This document shows, in pieces, positions 36,042 through 45,439 of a DNA stretch of 64,000 nt. This DNA comes from Nitrospira_E sp052156535 (GTDB taxonomy: Bacteria; Nitrospirota; Nitrospiria; Nitrospirales; UBA8639): contig NZ_JBQKUP010000017.1 in the NCBI RefSeq assembly GCF_052156535.1, positions 1 through 64,000 on the forward strand. The letters run 5' to 3'. The notes under the pieces are model-generated. The model was not told the DNA's origin. It ran no database searches and saw only the letters and a program-made list of their open reading frames with translations. The translations under genes were made by a program, and so were the position numbers. Each line of letters begins with the position of its first letter. The stretch's first letter is position 1.

Positions 36042-36236
36042 TTATGACCACCCTCGTTGTTGCGCTAACAAAAAGTCTTCCTGTTCCAGATCAATCCCAC
36101 ACGCAGGGCATTCATAGGGCTGATCCTCAGGTGGAATGCCGACCGGAGTGTCCTGGACCTTTCCCTGACAAACATGATAGAAATTTCCTCGGGCATTTTC
36201 ATCATCTAAGATATCGGACTCATACTTTAAAATCAT
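36042..36236 (-). CDS. Small zinc-binding protein, 64 residues
   Basis: The ATG at 36236 follows AAGGAG. An N-terminal acidic segment (YESDILDDENARG) precedes one Cys (YHVCQGKV) and a C-terminal CPACG knuckle, followed by QEDFLLAQQRG. Metal binding is plausible. It diverges from the sugar-dehydrogenase gene and leads the two-gene unit with the 35.8 kb zinc-ribbon gene. Confidence 0.6.
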   Translation of the reverse strand: MILKYESDILDDENARGNFYHVCQGKVQDTPVGIPPEDQPYECPACGIDLEQEDFLLAQQRGWS

Positions 36237-36380
36237 CTTACACTCCTTCACGTTACCGTTATGGCCTCTCAAGTTATAACAAGGCATCGATTTCCCGGGC
36301 AATCCCTATTCCGCTCAATTCATTCCCGAAATCAGTCATCCCACCTTCACGCAGCCCTTCCTAGACACCTGGGCCCCGTA

Positions 36381-37523
36381 ATGATGGGAATCGTCATAGG
36401 GATCGCGGTAGGGCTTTGGTCAACCTCCGGCTGGGGTCTTTCTGGAAAACCTGCCTCTGTTAAAGGTCCCATTGGATTGCAACCCCTGGTGGAGCACGAC
36501 TTTTCTAAGCCGGTTTTTCTCACCGGCAGTCCGGATCAAACCAATCGCTTGTTCGTGGTAGAACAGAATGGCCGCATTGTTACCCTGACTCCAGGCCAAC
36601 GGAATCCTGCTCTTTTCCTGGATATCGCTGAAAAGCTGTCCACAGGAGGGGAACGGGGACTCCTGGGTCTGGCATTCCATCCTCAGTACTCGAAAAATGG
36701 CCGGTTTTTTGTGAACTACACTAGGGCGGAGGACGGGGCCACGGTGATTGCCGAATACCAAGTATCATCCGACTCTGCCCAAGCGGACCCACAAGAAACC
36801 ATCCGACTCGTCATTCCGCAACCCTACAGCAACCATAACGGAGGCATGATCGCCTTTGGTCCCGATGCATTCTTGTATATTGGGACGGGAGATGGCGGAG
36901 CAGGCGGTGATCCGGAGAACCGAGCTCAAGATCGAAAGTCTTTGTTGGGTAAATTTCTTCGGATCGATGTAGATGGACCGCCTCCCTACCGCATCCCTGC
37001 CGACAATCCCTTTGTCGGACAACCAGGCCAACCTGAAATCTTTGCGCTTGGCGTTCGAAACCCCTGGCGTTTTTCCTTTGACCGCAAGACCGGAGACTTA
37101 TGGGCCGGGGATGTCGGACAAAACCTTTGGGAAGAAATCGATGTGATTGCAAAAGGGAAAAACTATGGATGGCGACTCTTAGAGGGGACCCACTGTTTCA
37201 ATCCCGCCAAGAATTGCCAATCGGCCCAGCATGAGATCACGCCGCCGGTCACAGAATACCGGCACGAACAGGGACGATGCTCGGTAACCGGAGGCTACGT
37301 CTATCGTGGAAAACGCGTGCCTTCGTTAGAAGGGCTCTATGTGTTCGGAGATTATTGTACCGGAGAAATCTGGGGTTATCGCGACGGGCAGACCACACAA
37401 CTGCTTGATACGGAACTACGAATCGCGTCTTTTGGGGAAGATCGTGAGGGAGAACTCTATGTGATCGGTCATCAAGGCAAGATTTTTCAGATCGCACCGA
37501 ACACGTCGGTTGCCTTGCCCTAG
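36381..37523 (+). CDS. PQQ-type soluble sugar dehydrogenase (PF07995-like)
   Basis: About 380 residues from the ATG at 36381, which begins a Sec signal (MMGIVIGIAVGLWSTSGWG). The in-frame ATG at 36261 would add 40 residues that lack signal character. The six-bladed propeller shows the family blocks FLTGSPDQTNRLFVVEQNG, ERGLLGLAFHPQYSKNGRFF, GDGGAGGDPENRAQD, VRNPWRFSFDRKTGDLW and GDVGQNLWEEID. Members are periplasmic sugar dehydrogenases or aldose-binding relatives that use PQQ and calcium; the catalytic His is in the SNHNGG string. Substrate unknown. It converges with mreB eight bases past its stop. Confidence 0.9.
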   Translation: MMGIVIGIAVGLWSTSGWGLSGKPASVKGPIGLQPLVEHDFSKPVFLTGSPDQTNRLFVVEQNGRIVTLTPGQRNPALFLDIAEKLSTGGERGLLGLAFHPQYSKNGRFFVNYTRAEDGATVIAEYQVSSDSAQADPQETIRLVIPQPYSNHNGGMIAFGPDAFLYIGTGDGGAGGDPENRAQDRKSLLGKFLRIDVDGPPPYRIPADNPFVGQPGQPEIFALGVRNPWRFSFDRKTGDLWAGDVGQNLWEEIDVIAKGKNYGWRLLEGTHCFNPAKNCQSAQHEITPPVTEYRHEQGRCSVTGGYVYRGKRVPSLEGLYVFGDYCTGEIWGYRDGQTTQLLDTELRIASFGEDREGELYVIGHQGKIFQIAPNTSVALP

Positions 37524-37530
37524 CCTACCA

Positions 37531-38559
37531 TTAAAATTTTTGAATCTTTTGAAATAAATCGACTTCATCAAGAGCTTTTCCCACGCCATACACCACGGAG
37601 GTCAAGGGATCTTCCACTGTAATGATGGGCAGATTGGTTTCCTCCTGAAACCGCGTGGCAATGCCAGGCAACAGCGAACCCCCGCCTGTAATCACCACTC
37701 CCTTATCGATAATATCTCCGGCCAATTCCGGCGGGGTATTCTCCAACGCGTTTCGTAAGGCATTCACGATGGCATGTATGGGATCTTCCAATGCTTCTCG
37801 AATCTCGGAATCATTCACCACAACCGTCCGGGGAATACCCGAAATCATGTCACGCCCTTTGACCATCATCGTTTTGGCTTGTTCTAACGGGTAGGCAGAT
37901 CCGACTTCGATTTTCACCTTTTCCGCCATGTGATCACCGATCAGGAGGTTATATCGTCGCTTAATATAACTCATAATGGCATCATCCATGGAATCACCCG
38001 CCACTTTAACCGACTCGCTACACACAATGCCCCCAAGGGAAATGACCGCAATATCGGTGGTACCTCCTCCAATGTCGACCACCATGTTCCCCGAAGGTTC
38101 CGTAATCGGTAACCCCGCTCCAATTGCTGCCGCAACCGGCTCTTCGATGAGATAGACTTCCCGAGCGCCGGCTTGGCTGGCCGATTCACGGACGGCCCGT
38201 TGCTCAACTTCGGTGATACGGGATGGCACGCCAATAATACAGCGAGGCCTGACGAACGCCCGTCGGTTATGCGCTTTGGTAATAAAATAATGCAACATGC
38301 GCTCGGTCATGGCGAAATCGGCAATGACTCCTTCTTTGATCGGGCGGATCGCCACAATATTACCCGGCGTCCTTCCCACCATGCGTTTGGCTTCTACACC
38401 CACGGCCAATACCGTGTTCGATTGTTTTTCGATGGCCACCACCGAGGGTTCACTCAGGACGATGCCTTTACCACGAACATAGACCAGTGTCGTCGCCGTA
38501 CCTAAATCGATGGCTAAATCACTCGAAAACCACCCTAGAATATCACTCAACCCTGGCAT
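37531..38559 (-). CDS. mreB: Rod shape-determining protein MreB
   Basis: 342 residues, normal MreB length. ATP-binding motifs are intact: DLGTATT (phosphate 1), DIGGGTTDIAV (phosphate 2) and the adenosine block ITGGGSLLPG. The N-terminal amphipathic stretch (LSDILGWFSSD) matches membrane-binding MreB. It polymerises under the membrane and guides the elongasome. mreC/mreD are not next to it on this side, which is unusual since they usually follow; the gene is here followed by a convergent dehydrogenase. It points to a rod-shaped or spiral cell, as in Nitrospira. Confidence 0.96.
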   Translation of the reverse strand: MPGLSDILGWFSSDLAIDLGTATTLVYVRGKGIVLSEPSVVAIEKQSNTVLAVGVEAKRMVGRTPGNIVAIRPIKEGVIADFAMTERMLHYFITKAHNRRAFVRPRCIIGVPSRITEVEQRAVRESASQAGAREVYLIEEPVAAAIGAGLPITEPSGNMVVDIGGGTTDIAVISLGGIVCSESVKVAGDSMDDAIMSYIKRRYNLLIGDHMAEKVKIEVGSAYPLEQAKTMMVKGRDMISGIPRTVVVNDSEIREALEDPIHAIVNALRNALENTPPELAGDIIDKGVVITGGGSLLPGIATRFQEETNLPIITVEDPLTSVVYGVGKALDEVDLFQKIQKF

Positions 38560-39029
38560 GAGCCCCCCATGTGGAAAGACGGTTGATTCAGAAAATGCCG
38601 ATCAGGCTGTCGCCTGTTCGGCACTACCGACATATATCGGAACACCATTTATCAAAATAAAGGAATATTGAGAAAATGTTCGGGAATGTGTTTGTCACCA
38701 AGAAGCCACCGGCTTCTTCCATGAAACCAAGCTCCTGATCAACCATTCAGGGAGCGGGAATTCCCACATCATCCATCTGGACGGAACACCTGGCCCGAGA
38801 GGAGGGATATGAGACATGGGGCCTGGCTGTGGCCCGGCACAGGCTAGGCGATCATCCTGTCCATGTCAAGAGTACAGAGAGCCGATTTCTACGTTTGTGA
38901 ATCAGGCGCGCGCGCGTCACCGTCTTTCACACAGATCGTCCACTTGCTCTGAAGGCTGGGTATGGTATAAGAAGAGGAACATTTTTTGTCCGGCTCGCAT
39001 CATCCTCTGGAGGAAGAGTTACCTCGATC
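38560..39029. other. Divergent intergenic region between mreB and M23 peptidase gene
   Basis: 470 bases; besides the mreB leader hairpin there is a GC-alternating GCGCGCGCG tract near 38907-38916. No gene or RNA was recognised. GGAGG lies about 20 bases before the GTG start of the peptidase gene. Confidence 0.5.
38596..38623 (-). promoter_or_regulatory. Strong hairpin in mreB leader
   Basis: TGCCGATCAGGC pairs with GCCTGTTCGGCA around TGTC, with one T-T mismatch. It lies 37 bases above the mreB ATG and could stabilise or regulate the transcript. Confidence 0.45.
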
Positions 39030-40463
39030 GTGTCTAAAAAAGGCTTGCTGTTTATCATCGTCCTGGCTCTTATCGCCATTTACCTGGGATTAATCGGGAA
39101 CGCACGATGGGGAGATTCCACCGCCCCTGAAATCTCGCTCGAACAACCATTCGAGCTGGTCGGCCCAACCACGCCACTGGTGCTTCGTATTCATGATAAT
39201 GAGACCGGTCTTCGGGATATCTCAGTCCGCATTATTCACAACTTGGAAACATTCAGCCTGGCTGACCAATCCTTTTCTTCTGAGGGGTGGTTGTCGGCAA
39301 CCGGAGGACGGGACCATGAATTCACGCTGAACGTGATTCCCTATGCCAACTCGGACCTGCCTCGCCGGCAAGGTCAGGCCCAACTCATTGTGACCGCCAG
39401 GGACTATTCCTGGCGAAACTGGTTTGAAGGTAACGGACAACGATTGGAGAAGGAATTTACTCCACAATTTACCCCACCCAGATTGGAACTCCTGTCCCCC
39501 CCCACGACCATCGTGCAAGGTGGGACAGGTATCGTCAGGTATCGTGTGATCCCGGAAGTGTCTATTCACGGGATCAAGATTGGAAAGGCCTTCTTCCCGG
39601 GATATCCTGCACCTGACAATGCCGGCATGTTTGCCTTCATTGCCTTTCCTTATAATTTGCCCTCCTCGACCCCGATTCAAGTCATTGCAGACGACGGGCA
39701 TGGCAACTCCGCTCTCATGGATGTCAGTTTCAAAGTCAAACCTCAAGCCTGGCGTACCCGTTCCATCACGATTTCCGACTCATTTATCCGTAAAACGGTT
39801 CCGACCATTCTGGCACAGACCCCTGAATTACAGAGTCTGGGCGATCCACTGAAGGATTTCCTTCTGGTCAATGACACGTTACGCAAAATGAATAACGAGA
39901 CCATTGCCAAACTGGCCAAAAACAGCCGCCATGAATTTCTCTGGAAAGGGGCGTTTCGTCAATTGTCAGGTTCACAGGTTGAAGCCTCCTTCGCCGATCA
40001 CCGCAAATATATGTATAAAGGACAGGTCGTCGATACCCAAGATCATTTAGGGTTTGATCTCGCCGTCACCCAGCATTATCCCGTCGAAGCCGCTAATAAT
40101 GGAATCGTAATATTTGCCGGATATCTGGGAATTTATGGGAACACAATTATTGTTGATCATGGATATGGATTGCTTTCCTTGTATGCACATCTCTCCTCAA
40201 TTGAAGGCAAACCCGGTGACGCTGTCACCCTGGGGCAACCCATTGGCAAATCAGGCACCACCGGTCTCGCAGCCGGCGATCACCTGCATTTTAGTTTGAT
40301 TTTGCATGGCGAACAGGTGAATCCCACGGAATGGTGGGATCCGTTTTGGGTGAAAACCCGCATCAAAGACCAGTTAGGATTGCCCTCTCTGGTTAAACCA
40401 ACGGATGAAGAACCGGAACCGGCCACAACACACTTAGGCCCCTCGCCCGCGCCAGTCCAGTAA
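39030..40463 (+). CDS. M23 (LytM-type) murein endopeptidase
   Basis: 477 residues, GTG start. One N-terminal transmembrane anchor (LFIIVLALIAIYLGLIG), then about 300 residues of beta-rich periplasmic sequence, then the LytM domain: HLGFDLA supplies His and Asp zinc ligands, and the catalytic HLHF motif lies near residue 435, followed by VNPTEWWD. It should cleave peptide cross-links in peptidoglycan and may serve elongation, given the divergent mreB. The anchor-plus-Ig-like arrangement is shared with many envelope M23 proteins of this phylum. The Pro-rich C-terminus is variable. Confidence 0.92.
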   Translation: MSKKGLLFIIVLALIAIYLGLIGNARWGDSTAPEISLEQPFELVGPTTPLVLRIHDNETGLRDISVRIIHNLETFSLADQSFSSEGWLSATGGRDHEFTLNVIPYANSDLPRRQGQAQLIVTARDYSWRNWFEGNGQRLEKEFTPQFTPPRLELLSPPTTIVQGGTGIVRYRVIPEVSIHGIKIGKAFFPGYPAPDNAGMFAFIAFPYNLPSSTPIQVIADDGHGNSALMDVSFKVKPQAWRTRSITISDSFIRKTVPTILAQTPELQSLGDPLKDFLLVNDTLRKMNNETIAKLAKNSRHEFLWKGAFRQLSGSQVEASFADHRKYMYKGQVVDTQDHLGFDLAVTQHYPVEAANNGIVIFAGYLGIYGNTIIVDHGYGLLSLYAHLSSIEGKPGDAVTLGQPIGKSGTTGLAAGDHLHFSLILHGEQVNPTEWWDPFWVKTRIKDQLGLPSLVKPTDEEPEPATTHLGPSPAPVQ

Positions 40464-40545
40464 TGTCATAAGGCGGCTTCACCCTCCGAGATCCGAATCC
40501 TACATGAATTTCAAGACCCTCTGAGTCATCAAAGGATACGAACGT

Positions 40546-42960
40546 ATGGCCAAACGAACCCGGTCTGGCACCGATAATTCCACCACCAACCCTTCAGCAA
40601 CCATCCCGGTTCTATTGGATGAGACAACACGTCAACGCTACCTCAATTATGCGCTCTCGGTTATTACCTCACGGGCCCTTCCGGATATCCGGGATGGATT
40701 GAAACCGGTGCAGCGGCGCATTTTGTTTTCCATGTTTCACAATCATCGCCTTGTGCCTGACCGGCCTCCCATCAAGAGCGCCAAGGTCGTGGGGTCGGTT
40801 ATCGGTGAATGGCATCCACATGGGGACGCGGCGGTTTATGACGCGATGGCTCGAATGGCCCAGCCCTGGTCATTGCGTAACACCCTGGTGGATGGCCATG
40901 GAAATTTCGGCAGCCAGGACGGTGATCGTCCCGCCGCTTATCGCTATACCGAAGCCCGTCTGACACCCCTCGCACTCGAACTGCTGAATGAACTGAATAA
41001 AAACACGGTCGACTTCCAACCCAATTACGATGGCAAAGCGGAAGAACCGCTGGTACTCCCCGCGCGCTTTCCCAATCTGCTGGTGAATGGCTCAACAGGC
41101 ATTGCCGTGGGCATGGCCACCAATATCCCTCCCCATAATTTAGGAGAGGTGATCGAGGCCGCGATCGCCTTGATTGCGAAACGGGATGCCTCAATTTCCG
41201 ATCTCATGAAATACCTGAAAGGCCCGGACTTTCCGACCGGCGGCGAAATTTTAAACAACAAAACTGAGATCCGGGAAATGTATGAGACCGGACAGGGGTC
41301 GATCCGGCTTCGCGGAGAATATGAAGTCAAAGCATTGGATCACGGGAAATCAGCCATTCTCATTACATCCATTCCCTTTGCCGTCGATAAGTCCACGATA
41401 GTGGAACGGATCGGCGAATTAATCATCACCAAAAAGGTTCCGCAATTGGTGGATGTCCGGGATGAGTCCACGACCGAAGTTCAAATCGCGCTTGAGACAC
41501 AAAAAGATGCCGATCCCCATCTGGCCATGGCCTATCTCTTTAAACATACGCCGCTGCAAAATAACTTTTCCGTTAATTTGACGTGCCTGGTTCCGGTACC
41601 AGGATCGACCGTGGCGCGTCCTGATTGCCTGAATCTCAAGCAGATGCTGGAACAGTTCATCGACTTTCGCTTTGTCACCGTTAAGCGAAGATTCAGCTAC
41701 GATTTGCAAGTCCTGGAAAAGCGCATCCATATCCTGAATGGATTCAAACTCATTTTCGACGCTCTGGATCAGGTGCTCAAAATCATCCGGCAAAGTGAGG
41801 GTAAAGCCGATTCTGCCAATAAACTCCAACAACGATTCGGACTCGAACCCATTCAAACCGACGCGATTTTGGAAACGCCCATCTATAAATTATCCCGAAC
41901 CGAAATCAAAAAAATGCTGGATGAGCTGGCCGACAAGCTCCGCCAGGCAAAGAATCTCAAAACCCTTCTGGCTTCCAATACCAAATTATGGGATGTGGTC
42001 AAAAAAGAACTGGAAGAGGTCGCTACAGCGTTTGGAGACAAACGTCGGACCAAAATCGGCCGGCGGCAAACCGAGGAAGTCGAGTTTGATCCGGACGCGT
42101 TCCGGGTTAAAGAAGATGCGGTAATCACCGTTTCCGCAGATGGGTGGATCCGGCGAGTCGGCCTTATTAAAGATCTTTCCAAAGCACGGGTTCGGGAAGG
42201 CGATCGGGTCATGACGATTTTAGGCGGGAGCACCCTTGAATCGGTGGTGTTCTTTTCTAATTATGGCAGCGCGTACTCTATTCGCATCGGCGATATTCCA
42301 CCGGCCAGAAGTGGCTTTGGAGATCCGGCGCAAAAGCTTTTTAAATTCAAAGATGGCGAACGGATTATTGAGGGGCTGAGCTTCGACCCGCGAATGCGGG
42401 CAACGGGAGTGTCCGCCCTTGCACCGTCAAAAGGTCGCAACCTGCCACTCTTCGACAGCACCCCAACCGGTCTATACGGAGAAGCCGTCGCCATGACTTC
42501 AAGCGGGATGGGGATCCGGTTTGAGCTTGACCCCTTCCAGGAACCCTCGACCCGACTGGGCCGAAAATTTTGTAAACTTAAGGAAGGGGAAGAAGTCGTC
42601 GGGGTCAGCCAGGTCACCGCTCCTCTGCAAAAAACCGTCGTGGCGGTCGTCTCTGCGCGAGGACGAGCCCTGCTTTGTCAGGCCGAAGAGGTGGCGCAAT
42701 TGGCCGGACCGGGCCGTGGAGTCATCGTTTTGAAATTAGACCAGAACGATACCGTGGTTGGATTTAGGTTATTGTCTTCAAAAGAGGAAGAACTCGTGCT
42801 TGCCAAAGAAGACGGTGGCACTCTTTCCGTCTCCCTTCGCAAGTACCAGGTGGTCGGACGTGGAGGGAAAGGACATCCATTGTTTAAGCGGGGTCGTCTG
42901 ACCGGCATGATGCCAACTGAATTGACCGTGCCGATTTTCCAAGCAGAAGTTACCCCTTAG
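40546..42960 (+). CDS. parC: Type IIA topoisomerase subunit A (ParC-like)
   Basis: 804 residues. The breakage-reunion core has the catalytic Tyr134 in AAYRYTEARL, the HPHGDAAVYDA quinolone region, the PNLLVNGSTGIAVGMATNIPP block, and a C-terminal beta-pinwheel of shorter length than GyrA. The GyrA box (QRRGGRG) is replaced by VVGRGGKG, which argues for topoisomerase IV. In the quinolone region the Ser83 equivalent is Ala95 while the Asp87 equivalent (Asp99) is kept. The partner parE-like gene lies 214 bases downstream, past repeat copy B. Gyrase A remains an alternative name; the DNA-wrapping box is the main evidence for ParC. Confidence 0.9.
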   Translation: MAKRTRSGTDNSTTNPSATIPVLLDETTRQRYLNYALSVITSRALPDIRDGLKPVQRRILFSMFHNHRLVPDRPPIKSAKVVGSVIGEWHPHGDAAVYDAMARMAQPWSLRNTLVDGHGNFGSQDGDRPAAYRYTEARLTPLALELLNELNKNTVDFQPNYDGKAEEPLVLPARFPNLLVNGSTGIAVGMATNIPPHNLGEVIEAAIALIAKRDASISDLMKYLKGPDFPTGGEILNNKTEIREMYETGQGSIRLRGEYEVKALDHGKSAILITSIPFAVDKSTIVERIGELIITKKVPQLVDVRDESTTEVQIALETQKDADPHLAMAYLFKHTPLQNNFSVNLTCLVPVPGSTVARPDCLNLKQMLEQFIDFRFVTVKRRFSYDLQVLEKRIHILNGFKLIFDALDQVLKIIRQSEGKADSANKLQQRFGLEPIQTDAILETPIYKLSRTEIKKMLDELADKLRQAKNLKTLLASNTKLWDVVKKELEEVATAFGDKRRTKIGRRQTEEVEFDPDAFRVKEDAVITVSADGWIRRVGLIKDLSKARVREGDRVMTILGGSTLESVVFFSNYGSAYSIRIGDIPPARSGFGDPAQKLFKFKDGERIIEGLSFDPRMRATGVSALAPSKGRNLPLFDSTPTGLYGEAVAMTSSGMGIRFELDPFQEPSTRLGRKFCKLKEGEEVVGVSQVTAPLQKTVVAVVSARGRALLCQAEEVAQLAGPGRGVIVLKLDQNDTVVGFRLLSSKEEELVLAKEDGGTLSVSLRKYQVVGRGGKGHPLFKRGRLTGMMPTELTVPIFQAEVTP

Positions 42961-43017
42961 CTTCCTGATGCATTTCATAAACATATGAATGACCGATACT
43001 CATCTGAAGATTTTGAT

Positions 43018-43138
43018 GGAGTGTTCAAAAAGGCTCGTCCAGCAAGACCGCAGCGGCTTGGGTGGGCGGAGCGTACGGAGGAGTATGTGAGCCCGGCAAA
43101 GGGGCGAGAACGCCGCTGGCGGCATTTTTCAACACTCC
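43018..43138 (-). repeat. MITE-like repeat, copy B (121 bp), between parC and parE
   Basis: GGAGTGTTCAAAAA at one end and TTTTTCAACACTCC at the other: 14-bp terminal inverted repeats with one mismatch. In reverse orientation relative to copies A, C and D. It lacks the roughly 25-bp inner segment seen in copy A. It fills more than half of the 214-base gap between the two topoisomerase genes. Confidence 0.85.
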
Positions 43139-43174
43139 CTTTTTTGATTCCCATTCACTCACAAGGATCCACTC

Positions 43175-45118
43175 ATGGGTAAAACATATGATGCCAGTGA
43201 CATCGTGGTGCTGGAGGGTATTGAGCCCGTCCGACGCCGCCCTGCGATGTATATCGGAGGCACCGATAAGACGGGCCTGCACCACTTAGTCTGGGAAATC
43301 CTGGATAACGCGATCGATGAGGTCATTAATGGCTACGCCACTCACATCATCGTGGAACTGGATAAATCGCGTGAAGGTCTCCGCATCACGGACAACGGTC
43401 GCGGCATTCCGGTGGATAAACATCCCAAACACAAAAAGTCGGCATTAGAAATTATTATGACAACCTTACATGCCGGAGGAAAGTTTGATACCGGAAGTTA
43501 CATCCATTCCGGCGGATTGCATGGAGTCGGCGCATCGGTGGTAAATGCCCTGTCCCGTCACCTGGAAGTTCAGGTGAAACGTGACGGCAAGGAGTGGGAA
43601 CAGACCTATCAGGCCGGAGTACCTCAAGGTGCCGTCAAAACCTTGGGCAATGCACGAGGAACCGGGACTTCGGTCTATTTTCGTCCCGACCCCAAAATAT
43701 TCGGCAAAACCATTCAATTCGATCCCGCGGTGTTACAGGATACCCTGGATGCGAAAGCCTATCTGCACAAGGGGCTCAAGCTGACTTTCAAAGATGGTAC
43801 CACCGGAGAAACCCACCTGTTCCATCACGAACAGGGCATCCAGGAATACTTGCGCAAATTAGTGGCGGATCGCCGTCGAAAAACGACCGTCGATTTCGTC
43901 TTTTACCTGGAACGCCAATTTAAAAATGGCGCATCAGGCCCTGAAGGAGGGGCACAGGCACTGAAGATGGAAGTTGCCTTGCAATGGACCGATGAACCCG
44001 CCGAATTTGTCAAAAGTTATGTCAATGGGGTGGCCACTCCGAATGGGGGCACGCATGAAATGGGATTACGCGGCGGCATCGTGAAAGCTGCACGCAATTA
44101 CATCGACACCCACAATCTCACACCCAAAAGCCTCTCCCTTCAAGCCGAAGATATTCGCGAGGGCATGGCGGCCGTACTGAGCGTCCTCGTCCTCCACCCC
44201 CAGTTTCAGGGGCAAACGAAGGAACGGCTCAATAATCCGGAAGTGCAGGCACAAGTAGATAATCTGGTCCGGCCGGCGCTTGAAACCTATCTCAACGAAA
44301 ACCAAAGTATTGGGGAAACCCTCGTGGGTCGCATGATTCTGGCCGCACGAGCCCGCGAAGCCTCTCGTGAAGCCTCCAAAGCCGTGATGCGGAAGTCGGC
44401 CGTCAGCCATCGTCTCAATCTGCCGGGTAAACTGGCCGACTGCCAGAGCACTGATCCAACCATCAGCGAACTGTTTATCGTCGAGGGCGACTCCGCAGGC
44501 GGAACAGCCAAACAAGGCCGCGACTTAAAAAATCAGGCCATTCTTCCCATACGGGGCAAAGTGCTGAACACGGAAGAACTCACCCTGGGCAAAGTGGTTG
44601 AGAACAAAGAGCTCGCGGATGTCGTCAAAGTCTTGGGCTGTGGAGTCGGGAAAGACTTTGATGTCAAGAAGCTCCGGTATCATAAAATTATCCTGTTGAT
44701 GGATGCGGATATTGACGGCTATCACATCAGCACACTGTTGCTGACCTTTTTTTTCCGGCACATGCCTGATCTGATCCGGCAAGGCCACGTCTACATTGCC
44801 CAACCCCCACTCTACCGAATTGAGATCGGGAAGGAAGTCCACTGGGCGGGCACCGACGAGGAAAAAGAACGGATTGTGGCAGGGGCTCGCAGCAACGCCA
44901 ATCCCACCATCAGCCGATTCAAAGGCTTGGGCGAAATGTTTCCTCAACAGCTCAAAGTCACGACCTTACACCCCGCCACTCGTCGCTTACTCAAAGTCGA
45001 ATTGTTAGACGAAATTCAAACCGACCGGACCTTTCAGGATTTGATGGGAAAACGCACAGAAGCCCGGTACGAATTTTTGATGGCCAACGCCGGGTTGGCT
45101 GATAACCTGGACGTGTAA
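43175..45118 (+). CDS. parE: Type IIA topoisomerase subunit B (ParE-like)
   Basis: 647 residues. GHKL ATPase: Asn in EILDNAIDE, Gly motif ITDNGRGIP, and the GGLHGVGASVVNALS lid. The transducer domain is followed by the TOPRIM motif EGDSAGGTAKQ and the acidic LMDADIDGYH, then the C-terminal PLYRIE. GyrB usually has an extra insert (in Gram-negatives about 170 residues); its absence and the length of 647 fit ParE or compact GyrB. AAGGATCC serves as ribosome site. It pairs with the parC-like gene upstream. After the stop the MITE-like copy C begins within 70 bases. Confidence 0.9.
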   Translation: MGKTYDASDIVVLEGIEPVRRRPAMYIGGTDKTGLHHLVWEILDNAIDEVINGYATHIIVELDKSREGLRITDNGRGIPVDKHPKHKKSALEIIMTTLHAGGKFDTGSYIHSGGLHGVGASVVNALSRHLEVQVKRDGKEWEQTYQAGVPQGAVKTLGNARGTGTSVYFRPDPKIFGKTIQFDPAVLQDTLDAKAYLHKGLKLTFKDGTTGETHLFHHEQGIQEYLRKLVADRRRKTTVDFVFYLERQFKNGASGPEGGAQALKMEVALQWTDEPAEFVKSYVNGVATPNGGTHEMGLRGGIVKAARNYIDTHNLTPKSLSLQAEDIREGMAAVLSVLVLHPQFQGQTKERLNNPEVQAQVDNLVRPALETYLNENQSIGETLVGRMILAARAREASREASKAVMRKSAVSHRLNLPGKLADCQSTDPTISELFIVEGDSAGGTAKQGRDLKNQAILPIRGKVLNTEELTLGKVVENKELADVVKVLGCGVGKDFDVKKLRYHKIILLMDADIDGYHISTLLLTFFFRHMPDLIRQGHVYIAQPPLYRIEIGKEVHWAGTDEEKERIVAGARSNANPTISRFKGLGEMFPQQLKVTTLHPATRRLLKVELLDEIQTDRTFQDLMGKRTEARYEFLMANAGLADNLDV

Positions 45119-45185
45119 CAACCCGCCAGCTGTAAACAAAAACGGTGGGAACACCAACCCATCGCGATAAGGCAGGCCGTATGGG

Positions 45186-45396
45186 TCTGTTGAAAAAAGC
45201 CGCCAGCGGCGTTCTCGCCATTTTCCCGTGCTCACGTACTCAGCGTACGCTCCGCGCGTAAAAACGGCTGCGGCCTTGCTGGACGGACCCTTCGGGAAGA
45301 CTCAGGGCATGCTTTTTTGAACCGACCCGGAGCCTTTGAGGAGTAATCTCATCCTGCGCAAATTTGCCCTTGAACATCTTTATTATTCAACACTCC
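45186..45396 (+). repeat. MITE-like repeat, copy C (long form, 211 bp)
   Basis: Starts TCTGTTGAAAAAAGCCGCC; the core closes with TTTTTTGAACC near 45322, and an added 75-bp segment ends in ATTCAACACTCC, which inverts the family start. Shares the long extension with copy D. Confidence 0.8.
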
Positions 45397-45439
45397 CCGT
45401 ATTGTTTCACTCACCTCTCACGGTGTTACACTTGTCCTC

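Noticed and set aside
40546..45118. Naming the pair gyrA/gyrB
   Set aside because: The GyrA box is degenerate, the A subunit is short at its C-terminus and parE-like length is seen; topoisomerase IV preferred, though not certain.
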